The notes: generated from the sequence alone by a model not told the origin. 64,000 bases of DNA from Margaritifera margaritifera (GCA_029931535.1 JAQPZY010001688.1:9213001-9277000); one strand, 5' to 3'. Positions 35,725 through 48,712 are shown, counted from the stretch's first letter. Translations and numbers: made by a program.

Positions 35725-36332
35725 CACAAACAGCCTGGATTTTATTCTGCCAAGCAAAGTGTAGACCTTATTATAAGTAACACAAACAGCCTGGACTCTA
35801 TTCTGCCAAGCACAGAGTAGACCTTATTATAAGTAGCACAAACAGCCTGGACTCGATTCTGCCAAGCACGAGTAGACCTTATTATAAGTAACACAAACAG
35901 CCTGGACTCTATTCTGACAAGCACAGAGTAGACCTTATTATAAGTAACACAAACAGCCTGGACTCTATTCTGCCAAGCAAACTGTAGACCTTATTATAAG
36001 TAGCACAAACAGCCTGGACTCTATTCTGACAAGCACAGTGTAGACCTTATAAGTAGCACAAACAGCCTGGACTCTAGTCTGCCAGCAAAGTGTAGACCTT
36101 ATTATAAGTAGCACAAACAGCCTGGACTCTATTCTGACAAGCATGGAATAGACCTTATTATAAGTAACACAAACAGCCTGGACTCTATTCTGCCAAGCAT
36201 GGAATAGACCTTATTATTAGTAGCACAAACAGCCTGGACTCTATTCTGCCAAGCATGGAATAGACCTTATTATAAGTAGCACAAACAGCCTGGACTCTAT
36301 TCTGACAAGCACAGAGTAGACCTTATTATGCC
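35725..36332. repeat. 56-bp minisatellite, about 11 copies
   Basis: Units contain CACAAACAGCCTGGACTCTA, TTCTGCCAAGCACAGAGTAG and ACCTTATTATAAGTAG, with a few shortened units. Confidence 0.96.
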
Positions 36333-36832
36333 TAGGTATTATTTGATTGTATGACTTGGACTATACTGTTTACTGTAGGCATGAGAAAAATGTGGTAACA
36401 TTGATCACAAAAGAGAAAAAGTTCCATTTGCATGAATTGAGACAAGGATGGCTTTACAGTCTACATTTATGATTCATTTATCAAGAAATCAAATGTTTAC
36501 CTTCTGTTCCCTGACATATTTCCACACAGGTAAAATCCCAAGTGATGACAATATCATTGTAAAGAACAATATATAATGGAAATGTGCATGTTTTTACTGG
36601 GAAATTACTGTCAGAGTCTGAAATTGAATATTCCGTTATGAAGATCAAATTTACAATCTACCATGTTTATTCTGTCAGCTTTTTCTAATTTTTGTTTGGT
36701 TATAACATATGTCGTAACAAGAGATGACTGTATAATGTCTCCTAATGAATTGCAGATTGTTGAGATATTTGTGATGGAAATTTGTTTACATGGCACAAAA
36801 CTATTCCAGAAACCATGATAACTTATGATTTA

Positions 36833-36852
36833 TATTATTATTATTATTACTA

Positions 36853-36896
<44 letters not shown>

Positions 36897-36898
36897 TT
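36833..36898. repeat. (TTA)n microsatellite
   Basis: A near-perfect run of TTA triplets; the poly-Tyr open frame across it is an artefact. Confidence 0.95.
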
Positions 36899-37426
36899 TA
36901 TATGCATTCCAGTTGTGAATGTTTGCATATAATACCTGTATATTTGGTTGTGTATTATATTTTTGACTCCATATTATTTCATTCCATAATTATAATGATG
37001 CTTTTACCATTTCGGGCACAGTTAGACTTTGCTACTTAAAACCCATTTTTCGGATAAATATTTGGTCTTTTTGTGTAATGAGGAAGATGCTTCTACTGTA
37101 GCTTAACTGAATTCCAGTTTTTTTTTTTAAAAATACAGTGACCAACCTGAGTGAATTTTTTTTAAAAATTTGTTGTCTGTACAGCTTTTGTGCAAAATAA
37201 ACTGTATGCATTTAAAGAGTTTTAATTTTATTATGTAATTTAAATGTTATTGAAAAAGATTCCTAATTTGATCATAAGTGCCTCAATATGGAGGGTAAAT
37301 GGGGTTCTCATGGTTATTATTCAGCACTTTGCTTTCTTGTTGTTTTAAGAATCAGTGTTTACATTTATGTGGGGCAGAAATGGGATTCATTTGATTTATG
37401 CTTGGGTTACTTTGGTCATTTGAACA

Positions 37427-39614
37427 TACCATATTTAGTTGTGTATAATGCGCACAGTTTTCACCTAATTTTCTTATTTTAAGTTGGGGGTGCGCGTATT
37501 ATCGAAGAACTAAAAATAAAGTTTGTTCCAGGTCTATCTGATGAAAGGATGAAGGCACTATAGCTGCCTGGATGTGTCGCATTCACTCCTTGTGAAATAT
37601 TAAATCCGTTGCATGTTGCATTGTAACTAAATTGTTTACCGGTACTAGCCTTATTAAAGAAATAAAAAATGCTTACAAACCTTGAGAGTCTTGTTCTTTG
37701 ATTGCTTTTGTTAATAAACTTGTTTCATTTCACATCACTGTGTAGCATTTTGTTCTGTGTCTCGACCGGAAATACATGTAACTAACAACTGGTAACTTGT
37801 TCTAAAGCTGTGCAAAGTATCGCATTACAGCGGAACAAATATGATTACCGTACCTGTACCATAAATGTTCAGTATTCCATAACTGTGGATCTAATACATT
37901 TTGTCTTCATTTATTCTTGGTTGAATTGAAATAAAATATTTAGAATTCAAGCAGTGTTAATGTTCTCATCAGAGGCACCTTTAGAGGACATTTTTTGTGA
38001 CTACGGTTTGTCTGTTACGGTAACACTGACACATTGTGAAACAAAATAATCAATTAATGTATGAAGTTGGAAAACATTTTTTTTTTTCTTTGGAAAATAA
38101 ATTTAGTTCTTAGTTTTATTTCTCATCTTAAATCATAGTATTTTATATTTCTTTGTGACTATATAGTGATCAATGCTTCACTGACTTGGTGTATTCTTCT
38201 CAAGGTTATCAGCGGAGCTAATGTATGATTACCGTACCTGTAAATGTTCAGTATTCGATAACTGGATCGAATTATTGTTTTCAACATTTATTCTTGTTTG
38301 AATTGAAAAATAATATTTCAAATTAGAGCAGTGTTAATTTTCTCATCAGAGGCACATTTAGGGGATATCTTTTTCGTAACTACGGTTAGTCTGTTGCGCA
38401 ACACTGACACATAGTGAAACAAAATAATCAATGTATGAAGTCGGAAAACATTCTTTTTTTTTCTTTGCAAAATAAATTTGGTTCTTAGTTTTATTTTTCT
38501 CATCTTAAATCATAGTATTTGATATATTTTTGTAACTATACAGTGATCAATGCTTCATTGACTCAGGGTGATCTTTTCACGGTAATTAGCACCGCTAAGC
38601 TTTCATGTGCTAAACATAGTTACAATGTTTTGTCTAGGTAAACTTCCAATTTATTTACTTTTCTTTGGAAAATAACCTTGGTTCTTTGTTTTATTTCTCA
38701 TCATAAATCATAGTATTTGATATATCTTTGTAACTATACAGTGATCAATGACTCAGTGTGGTCTATTCATGGTAATCTGTGCCGGCTAAGCTTTGATGTA
38801 CTGAACTTAGTTACAGTGCTTTGTCTAGGTAAATTTGCAATTTATTTACTTTTCTTCAGAAAATAAGCTTGGGTCTTTGTTTTATTTCTGATCTTAAACC
38901 ATAGTATTTGATCCTTCTTTGTTACAATAGAGTGAGCAATATTTAATTGACTATGTGGTGTTTTTAAAGGTAATCAGCACCAGCTAAAATTTTGATGTGC
39001 CAAACATAATTACGAAGTATTGTCTTGGTAAATCCTATCTAGGGCACTGAGATATATTTTAGAAGTGTCATGATAGTCCAAATAAGTGTAAATACTGAAC
39101 CTGAACTTTCACATAGCATCTTGTGTTCGATCAAACGCCAGGAATGATGACAGACGAGGACATACAGCGACTTTTTGAGAATGAAGACGATGAAGAGGAA
39201 TTTGAGGGATTTGATGCAATAGACTGAACTCCATCAACAAAGCAAACCTTAAAACATCCCTTTTAAGGGCCAACCATAAAATCAGAAAGATATACTTTAA
39301 AGTTTGCCACTTTTTCATTCTTTCTTTTATGATATATGTAAAAAAAAGTATTGGTTATAATCAGGTGCCGTGTACTGACAGAAAAGACCAGAGAAACAGT
39401 CATGCACTAGTTTATTGTAAAGGATTCAAACGTGTAACAAATGATGATCTGTGCACTATCCCAAATGGCCAACTGTTGTCATGCTATGAAACGGAACAAA
39501 ATTATAAAGATTTTAAAATGTATGGCAGAACTAAAGTTTTTACTCACATTCTGGGTCGAAACTCGGGGTGTGCGTTATACACCAGTGCACGTTATACACA
39601 CCAAAATATGGTAG
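37427..39614. mobile_element. Inverted-repeat DNA transposon remnant (ACCATATTT...GTATAATGCGCAC ends)
   Basis: The left end ACCATATTTAGTTGTGTATA with ATGCGCAC is inverted at the right end (GCACGTTATACACACC then AAAATATGGT). A TA flanks both outer edges. Inside, segments with GTGAAACAAAATAATCAAT, AAATCATAGTATTTxATAT and GTGATCAATGCTTCA are repeated two to four times (37850-38960). Near the right end an acidic coding remnant is present. TA targets and ends of this type suggest a pogo/Tigger or related DDE transposon; inference. Confidence 0.6.
39126..39227 (+). pseudogene. Possible transposase C-terminal remnant
   Basis: The + strand reads VFDQTPGMMTDEDIQRLFEN then EDDEEEFEGFDAID and a TGA stop. 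A strongly acidic C-terminal tail with repeated Asp and Glu is common in pogo/Tigger-type DDE transposases. Nothing upstream continues as a convincing transposase, so only the tail seems to survive. Confidence 0.3.
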
Positions 39615-39699
39615 ATTGTGAACAAATGTATTACATGTGGAATGATATCATTAAACTGGAATAACATCATTAGGCTGGAATAGAGTACAATGCATCAAT

Positions 39700-39840
39700 T
39701 TTGCAAAGTATTGTCTGGAATCAGGCAGGTCAAGTTCTATTATGGTACAAGCTACATTCCACTGCAAAGTATAGTCTGGAATCGGGCAGGTCAGGTTCTA
39801 TTATGGTACAAGCTACATTCCACTACAAAGGTTCCACTAC
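39700..39840. repeat. About 67-bp local duplication
   Basis: AGTATTGTCTGGAATCAGGC, TTCTATTATGGTACAAGCTA and CATTCCACT occur twice in tandem. Confidence 0.88.
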
Positions 39841-39949
39841 AAAGGTTTTTTTATTAAGAAAATTAGTCTGCATTTATTGGTGTCACTGTCCTAATAGTGT
39901 TAATGTTAATAATTTTTATTCAACATTTTTGTATGGAAGCTTGTGAATG

Positions 39950-41190
39950 TTACATAAAAATGGGGTATGGTTCATAGTGATCCAGTCAGCCCATGTTCTC
40001 ATTTTTTACAGCATTACATAAGATTAGAAGAAATGTTAACTTGTTCAGCAAGGAAAGAAAAAATTTATTTGTTTACTAAAAAGAAAAAAAATGTAATATC
40101 TAAAAATAAACATTGATTTTAAAATAATATAGCTAAGAAAACATTGATTACTTTTTCTTTCTTTTAATTTTGTCTAATTTTGAAACCATTATGGTTTTGA
40201 TGCCTTACTAAGATTTTGCACACAGTTGAATACAATCAATTATGTAAAGAAGATTTTATGTACATTTGAACTACATTAAACAATTTTTAAAATCGGCAAA
40301 AATGATTTTACTCAACATTAATAAGTTAATGTTTAAAAAATCTTGGATCATTTGATACATAAAAAAGAAATTGAAGTTTGCCAGATTGTATGTAATTTTT
40401 CATAATCTCTAATTAGTCATATGCCAGTAATCCATAAAATTCATAATTATGTGTTTTTTTAATTTTACAGAGAATTTTTTTCCTATGCAGATTTACTCAT
40501 TTTTGGTACTAAAGAATAAATATAAAATTATTGTAACATTTTTTACCAATAATTTTTTTGTATACCTCAAAAGTTGATGAATAAAAAGGGTAATAAAAAT
40601 TGGAGACAGTACAGTAAATTTTTTGTTTAGTTTTATATAATCAAGAGATGGATATATGCTTGTTGTTCGGAATATACATTTTTCTAAAATCTTACGTTAA
40701 AAAGATAAAAAAAAAACATAACTATCAAGATCAGATGGAACCAGCATGTCAGATGAATAGCTTGGGGAAAAATTGTCACTTACTAATTTTGTTTAACATT
40801 ATCAGAGATGCTGCCAGGCTGTGAGATTGTAGGATTGTTGCAAAGCAATCAAGAGTTGTGCAGCTTTTAAAACCCATTGGGGGACAGATCAAGCAGATTT
40901 TCTGTGGTTCCTGCGATTCGTTATACCCAATTTGCGAAATTATTTTTTATTCAGAATAAATGTTTATCAGTCATCTTGTTTATGTCTTTTTGTCTATTAT
41001 TTGGTTGATCTGAATTTAGGTAGACATAGTGTTTGCATTCAAGCTCTCATATGATCATGATCTGGTTTAGTATATGCAGAAACTAAAGAGGAGTTAAAAT
41101 GGAATTGTATCCTAGAGGGGTATAGCAAATTGATCCATTGATCAGTCATGTAAAAGAAAAGTAAACGCAAAGATCATCTGCTCAGGATTG
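39950..41190. other. Intergenic stretch, nothing recognised
   Basis: Very AT-rich sequence with no exon-like frame and no clear repeat. Confidence 0.5.
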
Positions 41191-41219
41191 ACACAAGGGA
41201 AGAGGATCAGATGGTCTGA

Positions 41220-41335
41220 CACCATTTGAAGAAAGCACAGAAGTCAATGATGCAGCATTTGACCTGCACCTCAGCATCTCGGCACAGAAGTCAATGATGC
41301 AGAATTTGACCTGCACCTCAGCATCTCAGCACAGA
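41220..41335. repeat. About 55-bp duplication
   Basis: GCACAGAAGTCAATGATGCA then TTTGACCTGCACCTCAGCAT occur twice in tandem, followed by a C run at about 41365-41395. Confidence 0.88.
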
Positions 41336-41868
41336 AGATAAATAGGTTTCAATAAGAGGTTTTTCTCCCCCCTTCCCCCCCCCCCCCCCCCCCCAACTAT
41401 CCTCTGGTACCCAAGATTCTCTGGACGGTTGACCTCCCCTCGTAATGAAATTTCAGGCAACATCTCAGCATTATGTTTTTCATAACATGCTTTTATCATC
41501 TTGATTTTTCATGGCATGTATGTCAGTGTTTCTTTACATTTTGAGGTAGCTGTTTTTCATACAAAAAACTATTTACATTACATATTTATCCCTGCATACC
41601 ATCTCTCATTTATGTGAGAGTGTTGTGGATGTGCTAGTATATTATTTAACTTCCACCTTAATTTGTTTTGTTGCCAAAATGCCAAATACATTCTAAGACC
41701 TGGAAGGTACCATTCATACTTTCAGGCTGACCATATGTAAAGATTTTTCTGACTTATGCACATTTTTTGTTATAGTTGTTGATAAATGAGGTGGAAGTGC
41801 TGACTTTTTCACATTGTTTAACTTACCATTTCTTTACAATTCTGCATATAATCGATTTAATTTCTATA

Positions 41869-42576
41869 CACCTGCCAAGAGGCAGAGCGTATTGTGTTAT
41901 GATGTCCATCCATTTGTTACCAATTTTGTTTCAGCACAACAACTTTAGTTCTTGACCATCTACACTTACCAAACTTTGTGGATTGTGGATGGCTTGCACT
42001 TGGAGCACACTGTGACTAAAACAAGGAAAAAGTTTCTGCACCATAACTAAAATTCTCCACTATCTACAGTTACTAAACTTTGTGGATAGCTTGCACTTAG
42101 GGTAAAGAAGAAGCCTATTGATTTCAGTTTCAAACGGGCAAAAGTCAAAATCACTCTGACTGAAAGAAGAAAAATGGTTTCTGCACAATAACTTGAGTTC
42201 TTCATCTACTGTTACCAAACTTTGTTGATAGTTTGGTGTAAGGAAGAACCCTATTAATTTTGGAGTCAAAAGGTCAAAAGCCATGGTCACTTTTGCTGAA
42301 AGAACACAATAATGTTAGTTGATTGAAAGAACAAAAATTGTTTCTGTACAATAACATTAGTTCCACATTTCAGCCTTGTCCAGAATTTGTGGATGGCTTG
42401 CATTTTAGAGTAAGGAAGAAGCCTATCAAATACAGGGTTAAAATACAAAGGTCAAGTTCACTGACTTGTATAAAAAATTGACTTATAGAAAAATGGTTTG
42501 TGCACAAAAATGTTGTGTACATAGAGGACTGTTCAACATGGAGCAGGCATATAATGTTCCATTTATGGTACTTGTG
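41869..42576 (+). mobile_element. AGGTCA-rich dispersed element, copy 4
   Basis: It starts CACCTGCCAAGAGGCAGAGC then GTATTGTGTTATG, and ends GTTCAACATGGAGCAGGCAT then ATTTATGGTAC. The internal units match the three intronic copies (TTTGTGGATAGCTTGCACTT, AAATGGTTTCTGCACAATAA). It is the only copy outside the villin-like gene and has the same orientation. Confidence 0.78.
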
Positions 42577-43600
42577 TTAAAATGTGTTTGGTAATGGAAA
42601 ATATTGCAAGCTGAAGGATAACTAAGAGAAAATGATGTTGAAAATGATAGATAATTCAATCTTTGTGCTAATTCTACTGTTTGATTTAGTGATTTTCTTT
42701 AAATGTGGATTGTTTTCTTTTACTGCAGATAGAGGATTTTTTTTGCAAAATCTGTTACCCAGTGCTTTTTATTTGACTTCTGAAATGATAATAGCATTTT
42801 GACACAAACGTAAACAAACTGTGTTTAGAACATGTTTTTCAAAGATGTAAAACCTATTGCAATTTATTTTCCACTTTTGTTTTGCAACAGTACTTCTTAG
42901 GTGAAGTGGGATTTATGTCAGAAGTATAAACAGGCTACACCATGAATCAATGTTTTAAGGCTGGATTAGACAATGAAGAAAAAGTACAATGCATCTTCAA
43001 TAACAAAATCTAAACTTTTAATGTTAAACAATTAATTAGGAATTTGAATGAGTCATGCAGCATGTTTACTCTTAAATCACAACATCTGAGGAATACGGTT
43101 TCATGACTAAACAACATCATATACTTAAGAAGAGTTTTACACAACAACTAAAGAGAAAAAACAATCTATTTCGCACTTTATGCAGGTTTTGGGGACTGGT
43201 TATATAACATTAAGAAGTTTCATAATCATCCATATTATATTATATTGTTTTCCCTCGTTCTGTCTTTTATTTAAGAAACTAGGCTGTGTAGTTAGTGCAA
43301 AGCAAATTTTGTTTTGAGTATATTATACATTTTCCAAGCAATAAAGAATATACAATTTGTAAGTGTCATGTATTGGCAGAGTCACACTATCAAACGAATA
43401 AACCCAATACTAATTACTATTGTCTATTTGGCTTCCAATCATGGTGACAATAATTTTCTGGAAAACAGCAAAGCTCTGAGACTATCATGCATACCGGTAG
43501 ATTGATAAGTGTAGATGTGCTATTTGAAACTTTGCCTCATTGTTGTTGTTGACAGAGTTCATTAGAACTTTATAATTATTTTAGAAATATGCTATTTGCT
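42577..43600. other. Intergenic stretch, nothing recognised
   Basis: No exon, array or mobile element was recognised; the open frame at 43314-43505 has no family resemblance. Confidence 0.45.
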
Positions 43601-44212
43601 GAAATTATTTCTCCATCAAATACATTACCTGATCACATTACATTAGGATAACTTTGTTTGCTACCTCCGAATCCAGCCTTCCCGGAAAGACGGAAAAACG
43701 TCTTTCTGTCTATATATTATTATAGACAAAGGGAAGCAACTCATACAGGTTAACTCCCCTTTCTACCCGCTAGGTGGCTACCGTTATACCCGGTTTAAAC
43801 CAGTTCTTATTTTTGCTAGCCACGTGTAAGATGTCCTCTAGACAATCCAGTTAAATTCTATAACTTCTATAACTTAAATTGAATCATCCACATTTCTTTT
43901 GCATATGTACATTAAGTCAAAATGTTGTTTTATATGGTGCATACAACATTCTTGTGAATTTATTAATATTTTTCCAGTTATCGTACCGTTCGTTACTGTC
44001 AAGTGATTTCGATTGGTAACATTCAGTTTCACCTGAGTGCTGTACTTATCAACTATTTCACTTCTAAGTCGTTTCGATAACGCGGTTTACATTATTTCAA
44101 TATATATATATATTGCTGTATGCACTTGTTTGTTCCTCTTCTTCATTACATAGAAGACAAGCAAGTGCAAGAAGTGTAAACGATTTAAGGTAGCGGAGGA
44201 TGAATACTAGAC

Positions 44213-44626
44213 GTGTCTACGTATACAATTGTTCGTTGGGACTTTGGTCCGAAAATACTTGGTCCAACGTCTTCTCCTGGCCAAATTAATTATAGGCAGT
44301 CAGATGCCCCTTTTTTCGCAGGCAGGCAGGGAGGGGAGAGAGGAACACAGTCAATTCTCAGTGATACACCGTCACACACGCTCTCTGGCGACCCAACTGA
44401 GGCGCCAGACTACTCCCTTTTAGTTAGATTTGGACCAACCATTCTTGCAAAACGATTGGTGATCCAAACCGTGTCAGAGGATCTCCGGATTTCGTTATTC
44501 GAACCCCTCCACTTTCGTCGTCTTACCTTCATGAAGGAACTCCCAAGTGATCACACGAAGGGGGATGTTTTTACACAAGTTTTTCGGCTTGTAAAGTGCA
44601 GTGTAGATAGTACGAAAACAGCATAA
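44213..44626 (+). pseudogene. Unidentified open frame in the DIRS-like element
   Basis: A 137-codon open frame between the left terminus and the RNase H remnant, in the position where DIRS elements carry a gag-like or early polyprotein region. I do not recognise a domain; the sequence has a Ser/Pro/Thr-rich middle (SDTPSHTLSGDPTEAPD). Whether it begins at the first ATG is unknown. Confidence 0.35.
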
Positions 44627-44784
44627 ACAGGGCATCTGCACCAGAACATGTCTGGTGTCGAAGTCCAATTGAGACCTGACATAGAGATGTGACGTATACG
44701 TGATCAGTCTTGACGTGTCCGACGCGTACTTCTATATACCGATTCAAATGGCCCCAGGCTAAGCCCTTGTGCCTTCAGTAAGAA

Positions 44785-45300
44785 TGCAGGACGTCCACTG
44801 CAGAGACGGCGACGTTCATGCATGATACACCACAAAAACATTCAGTAAGTTTGGTTTTTGGTTCACGAAATGAACAATCTTACTTCCTTCATTGTGTGGT
44901 GGATAATCAGTGTATAGAAGTCGGACCTTGTCTCTTCTCAACATTTTGGTCCATCTCGGTATGGAGCCCTTAACACATATCAACTTGGCGTCTTTCTCAA
45001 AAACGCATCCATAGAATCTTTCATGCGTCAGGCATCAACCAAGACTCTGAAGTTGGACCTTCAGTAAGACGTTAGACCAAGTCATATCCTAGTTCACGAC
45101 ATCCTCCACAGAGAAGGCAGCGTTCCTGGACGACACACTACAAAACCATTTGGTAAGTATGGTTTTTGGTTCTCGACATGAACGACCTTACTTCTCCCAT
45201 TCACAGTTCAGGGGTATAATCAATGTAGAGAAGTTGGATTTTGTCCATCTAGATATGGAACTCTTAACACATATTAACTTTGCGTCTTTTCGCAAAGGCA
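44785..45300. repeat. About 310-bp internal duplication in the DIRS-like fragment
   Basis: The segment with CAGAGACGGCGACGTTCATG, GTTTGGTTTTTGGTTCACGA and ATGGAGCCCTTAACACATAT at about 44795-45005 recurs, diverged, at about 45110-45300 (CAGAGAAGGCAGCGTTCCTG, GTATGGTTTTTGGTTCTCGA). Confidence 0.7.
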
Positions 45301-45575
45301 TCGAAGGTGCAGCTCATGTATCGGAGAAAGCATCAAACAATACATTGTTTAGGCGAAGAAGTTTCTTACAACTGCTTAACCTACCCAGCGCGGGAATGGA
45401 CCTCTTACAATGACAGTTCACTACTGGATCTGCGATGGTCAGTGGCATATGGATTCTTCAAGAGAAGGCTCTTCATATCAACCTCTTGGAAATGAAAGCC
45501 ATTCTCAATGCCTTCCACACGTGGGGGGAACGTATCCATGAAACACTGTCCTGATAATGTCGGACAATTCGCTTG

Positions 45576-45620
45576 TGGTGAAAAATGGCGTTAAACACCA
45601 CAAAACCAAACCAAACTTTG
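45576..45620 (+). mobile_element. SINE 3' tail fragment
   Basis: GTGAAAAATGGCGTTAAACA then CCACAAAACCAAACCAAAC matches the tail of the SINE at 14949-15194. Only the last 45 or so bases are present, joined directly to the broken end of the DIRS-like fragment. Confidence 0.6.
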
Positions 45621-46270
45621 TTTTTGTTCTGATCCGAAGTTATGTTTGTTGCAGGGAAAATTGCTCTCCTAGCATAAAGGTACATTCAGACAAATTTACT
45701 TTTGTGTCGTATATGTTTATATGAATACATTCAATCTCTACATAAATTTGGCAGCCTTATTCTGAAGAATGGAAACATACGATCTTTTTGAGATAAATGA
45801 CAAGCCTTTATGATGGATCTCGTGTACATTTCATAGAAAAAAGACTGGATATAATGTATGTAAACTCTGTAAGGAAATCGAATATAATATCATATATTAC
45901 GAAGCACATGCCAAGGTCCCTTCCAGTATTTTTCCTGTGTTACAATGCAATTTTTACTCTGTGTGTGTGTGTGGCAGCTACGTGTGTTATATACTTCTTT
46001 CGTATTCAAATTTCATGTAAATGAAAAATGTCTCAAATTGGAAGAGCGGCCAAATTTTCCCTGAAACTTTAGGAAAGTACAATAAGTGAATAAGTCTTGT
46101 ACTTAGTTTCCAATGTACCTCTGATTCAGAAGCATTAACTATCAATATTAAGAATATCTCTGTCCAATTGTGTTTCCCAGAGGTGGAAGAACCTTCAAGA
46201 AATATTTATAACAAAGATAATGCTTTCAAAAGTTGCATTTATGCCCTTTCTTGACATACAATTTACTTTT
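45621..46270. other. Intergenic stretch, nothing recognised
   Basis: No exon or repeat was recognised. Confidence 0.45.
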
Positions 46271-46272
46271 AT

Positions 46273-47155
46273 AGGTCAGTGGTTATCGGGGTCAAGGCAT
46301 ATATGCCTTATCTGTATGGGTCAGTGGCAGTCATGATCAAGGCATATATAATTCTGTATAGGTCGGTGGCAATCAGTGTCAAGACATAGATACGTCTGTA
46401 TAGGTCAGTGGCCATCAATGATAAGGCATATATACTGTTGTATAGGTCAGTGGCAATCGGTGTCAAGGCATATATACTTCTGTATGGGTATGTGTTAATC
46501 GGGATCAAGGCATAGCTACTTCTGTATAAGTCAGTGGTAATCGGTGCCAAGGCATGGATATTTCTGTATAGGTCAGTGGTAATTGTTGTCGGGGCATATA
46601 TACTGATGTATAGGTCAGTGATAATCGTGGTCAACGCATATATACTTCTATATAGTCAGTAGCAGTCAGGATTAAGGCATATATACTTCTGAATAGGTCA
46701 GTCGCAATCAGGGTCATGGCATAGATTCTTTTGTCTAAGTCAGTGGCAATCAGGGTCAAGGCATGTATACTTCTATATAGGTCAGTGGCAATCAGGGTCA
46801 AGGCACAGATACTTCTGTATAGGTCAGTGGTAATCAGGGTCAAGGCATATATGCTTCTGTATAGGTCAGTCGCAATCAGGGTAATGGCATAGATTCTTTT
46901 GTATAAGTCAGTGACACTCAGGGTTAAGGCATAGATTCTGATGTATAGGTCAGTGGCAATCAGGGTCAAGGCATATATAATTCTGTATAAGTCAGTCGCA
47001 ATCAGGGTCGTGGCATAGATTCTTTTTGTATAAGTCAGTAGTATTTGGGGTCAAGGCATGGATACTTCTGTATAGGTCAGTGGTAATTAGGGTCAATACA
47101 TATATACTTATGTATAGGTCACTGGTAATCAGGGTCAATGCATATATACTTATGT
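46273..47155. repeat. 42-bp minisatellite, about 21 copies
   Basis: Units contain GTCAGTGGCAATCAGGGTCA, AGGCATATATACTTCTGTAT and AG. The 14-codon period makes - strand frames with IYALTLIATDLYRS repeats, which are artefacts. Confidence 0.96.
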
Positions 47156-47200
47156 AATATTTTGCATACACTATGTTTTGTTTGTTTCTTTGTTTTAAGT

Positions 47201-47275
47201 AGAGCTGCGATGGCTCAGTGGTTACCGTGCCGGGCTCGTGGTATCCCTCGCCAGGGTATAGACTATCATGTTCTC
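47201..47275 (+). mobile_element. tRNA-derived SINE head fragment
   Basis: GAGCTGCGATGGCTCAGTGG then TTACCGTGCCGGGCTC resembles a tRNA 5' half with an A box (TGGCTCAGTGG). No convincing B box or body follows, so this is a truncated copy and not a tRNA gene. Confidence 0.45.
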
Positions 47276-47640
47276 ATCTACCGTCAAACATCAATCAACC
47301 AATTGTTTTTACTTGCTGGGATCTTTATTTTCCATAAGTGAAAGGCTATCTCTAACATAATCTCTCCTCTCACATATTTAATGTGAAGAATAATGTAAAA
47401 AGTATATACCACACATTGTAACCTTCGCGCATGGAGAATTGTTGGCCATATATATTTAAGCTCCAAATTGTAGTGTGCACATATGTGCATTTTAGTATTT
47501 CACTATCACATTTGATGCAACTGGGCTTTCTTTTCAACGCTTAAAGTAAAATATCGGTCCTCATGGGATTGTTTCATTTACAACGCATACAAATCTTCAT
47601 TTTCTTAATATATGCAGATACTGTACGCAGTATTCTTTCA
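47276..47640. other. Spacer between arrays, nothing recognised
   Basis: No exon or repeat was recognised. Confidence 0.4.
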
Positions 47641-47654
47641 CGTTTATGAGGGCA

Positions 47655-48213
47655 CAATGACACTGTTGGTATACCGTTGGGATCACAATGACACTGTTAG
47701 TATACCGTTGGGATCACACTAACACAGTTAGCATACCGGTGGGATCACAATGACACAGTTAGTATACCGGTGGGATCACAATGACACAGTTAGTATACCG
47801 GTGGGATCACAATGACACAGTTAGTATACTGTTGGGATCACAATGACACTGTTAGTATACCGGTGGGATCACAATGACACAGTATACCGGTGGGATCACA
47901 ATGACACAGTTCGTATACCGGTGGGATCACATTGACACAGTTAGTATACCGGTGGGATCACAATGACACAGTTAGTATACCGGTGGGATCACAATGACAC
48001 AGTTAGTATACCGTTGGGATCACAATGGCACAGTTAGTATACCGTTGGGATCACATTGACACAGTTAGTATACCGGTGGGATCACAATGACACAGTTAGT
48101 ATACCGGTGGGATCACAATGACACTGTTAGTATACCGGTGGGATCACAACGACACAGTTAGTATACCGGTGGGATCACAATGACACAGTTAGTATACCGG
48201 TGGGATCACATTT
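47655..48213. repeat. 31-bp minisatellite, about 18 copies
   Basis: Units contain GATCACAATGACACAGTTAG then TATACCGGTGG, with GTTGG variants at the end. Confidence 0.96.
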
Positions 48214-48255
48214 CTCTCTTTAATGCTGTGCACAAAATACAGTGTGTAGGAGATT

Positions 48256-48712
48256 AGGTTACATGCTAATGGTCAGTCTGCTGACTATGTCTGTGCTACT
48301 ACTGTACTTGCTAATGACCAGTCTCCTGACTATGTCTGTGCTACTACTGTACCTGCTAATGGCCAGTCTCCCGACTATGTCTGTGCTACTACTGTACCTG
48401 CTCTTGTCCAGTCTCCTGACTATGTCTGTACTACTACTGTACCAGCTAATTGCCAGTCTCTCGACTATGTCTGTGCTACTACTGTACCTGCTAATGTCCA
48501 GTCTCCTGACTATGTCTGTGCTACTACTGTACCTGCTAATGGTCAGTCTCCTGACTATGTCTGTGCTACTACTGTACCTGCTAATGGCCAGTCTCCCGAC
48601 TATGTCTGTGCTACTACTGTACCTGCTAATGTCCAGTCTCCTGACTATGTCTGTACTACTACTGTACCAGCTAATTGCCAGTCTCTCGACTATGTCTGTG
48701 CTCTTTTTAAAC
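48256..48712. repeat. 45-bp minisatellite, about 10 copies, with higher-order structure
   Basis: Units contain CTAATGGCCAGTCTCCTGAC, TATGTCTGTGCTACTACTGT and ACCTG. A distinctive two-unit block (CTGTACTACTACTGTACCAG, then CTAATTGCCAGTCTCTCGAC) occurs at about 48425-48470 and again at about 48650-48695, 225 bases apart. Open frames on both strands (LLLYLLMASLLTMSV; SRYSSSTDIV) follow from the 15-codon period. Confidence 0.95.

Larger units (their letters stand above)
43605..45575 (+). mobile_element. Decayed DIRS-like retrotransposon, 5' half
   Basis: The left terminus (43605-43800) is the inverse of the right terminus of the element at 1-2395, including the hairpin-prone GAAAGACGGAAAAACGTCTT. 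A body of about 1.8 kb follows with an open frame at 44213-44626, reverse-transcriptase-area remnants, and at about 45455-45570 the RNase H start (KALHINLLEMKAILNAFHTW, then after a frameshift IMSDNSLVV). It ends there, where a SINE tail follows. The copy is truncated and frameshifted. Confidence 0.68.

Noticed and set aside
46308..46969. Repeat protein IYALTLIATDLYRS
   Set aside because: A 42-bp minisatellite read on the - strand.
47201..47275. tRNA gene
   Set aside because: Only the 5' half resembles a tRNA; no B box or acceptor stem closes it.
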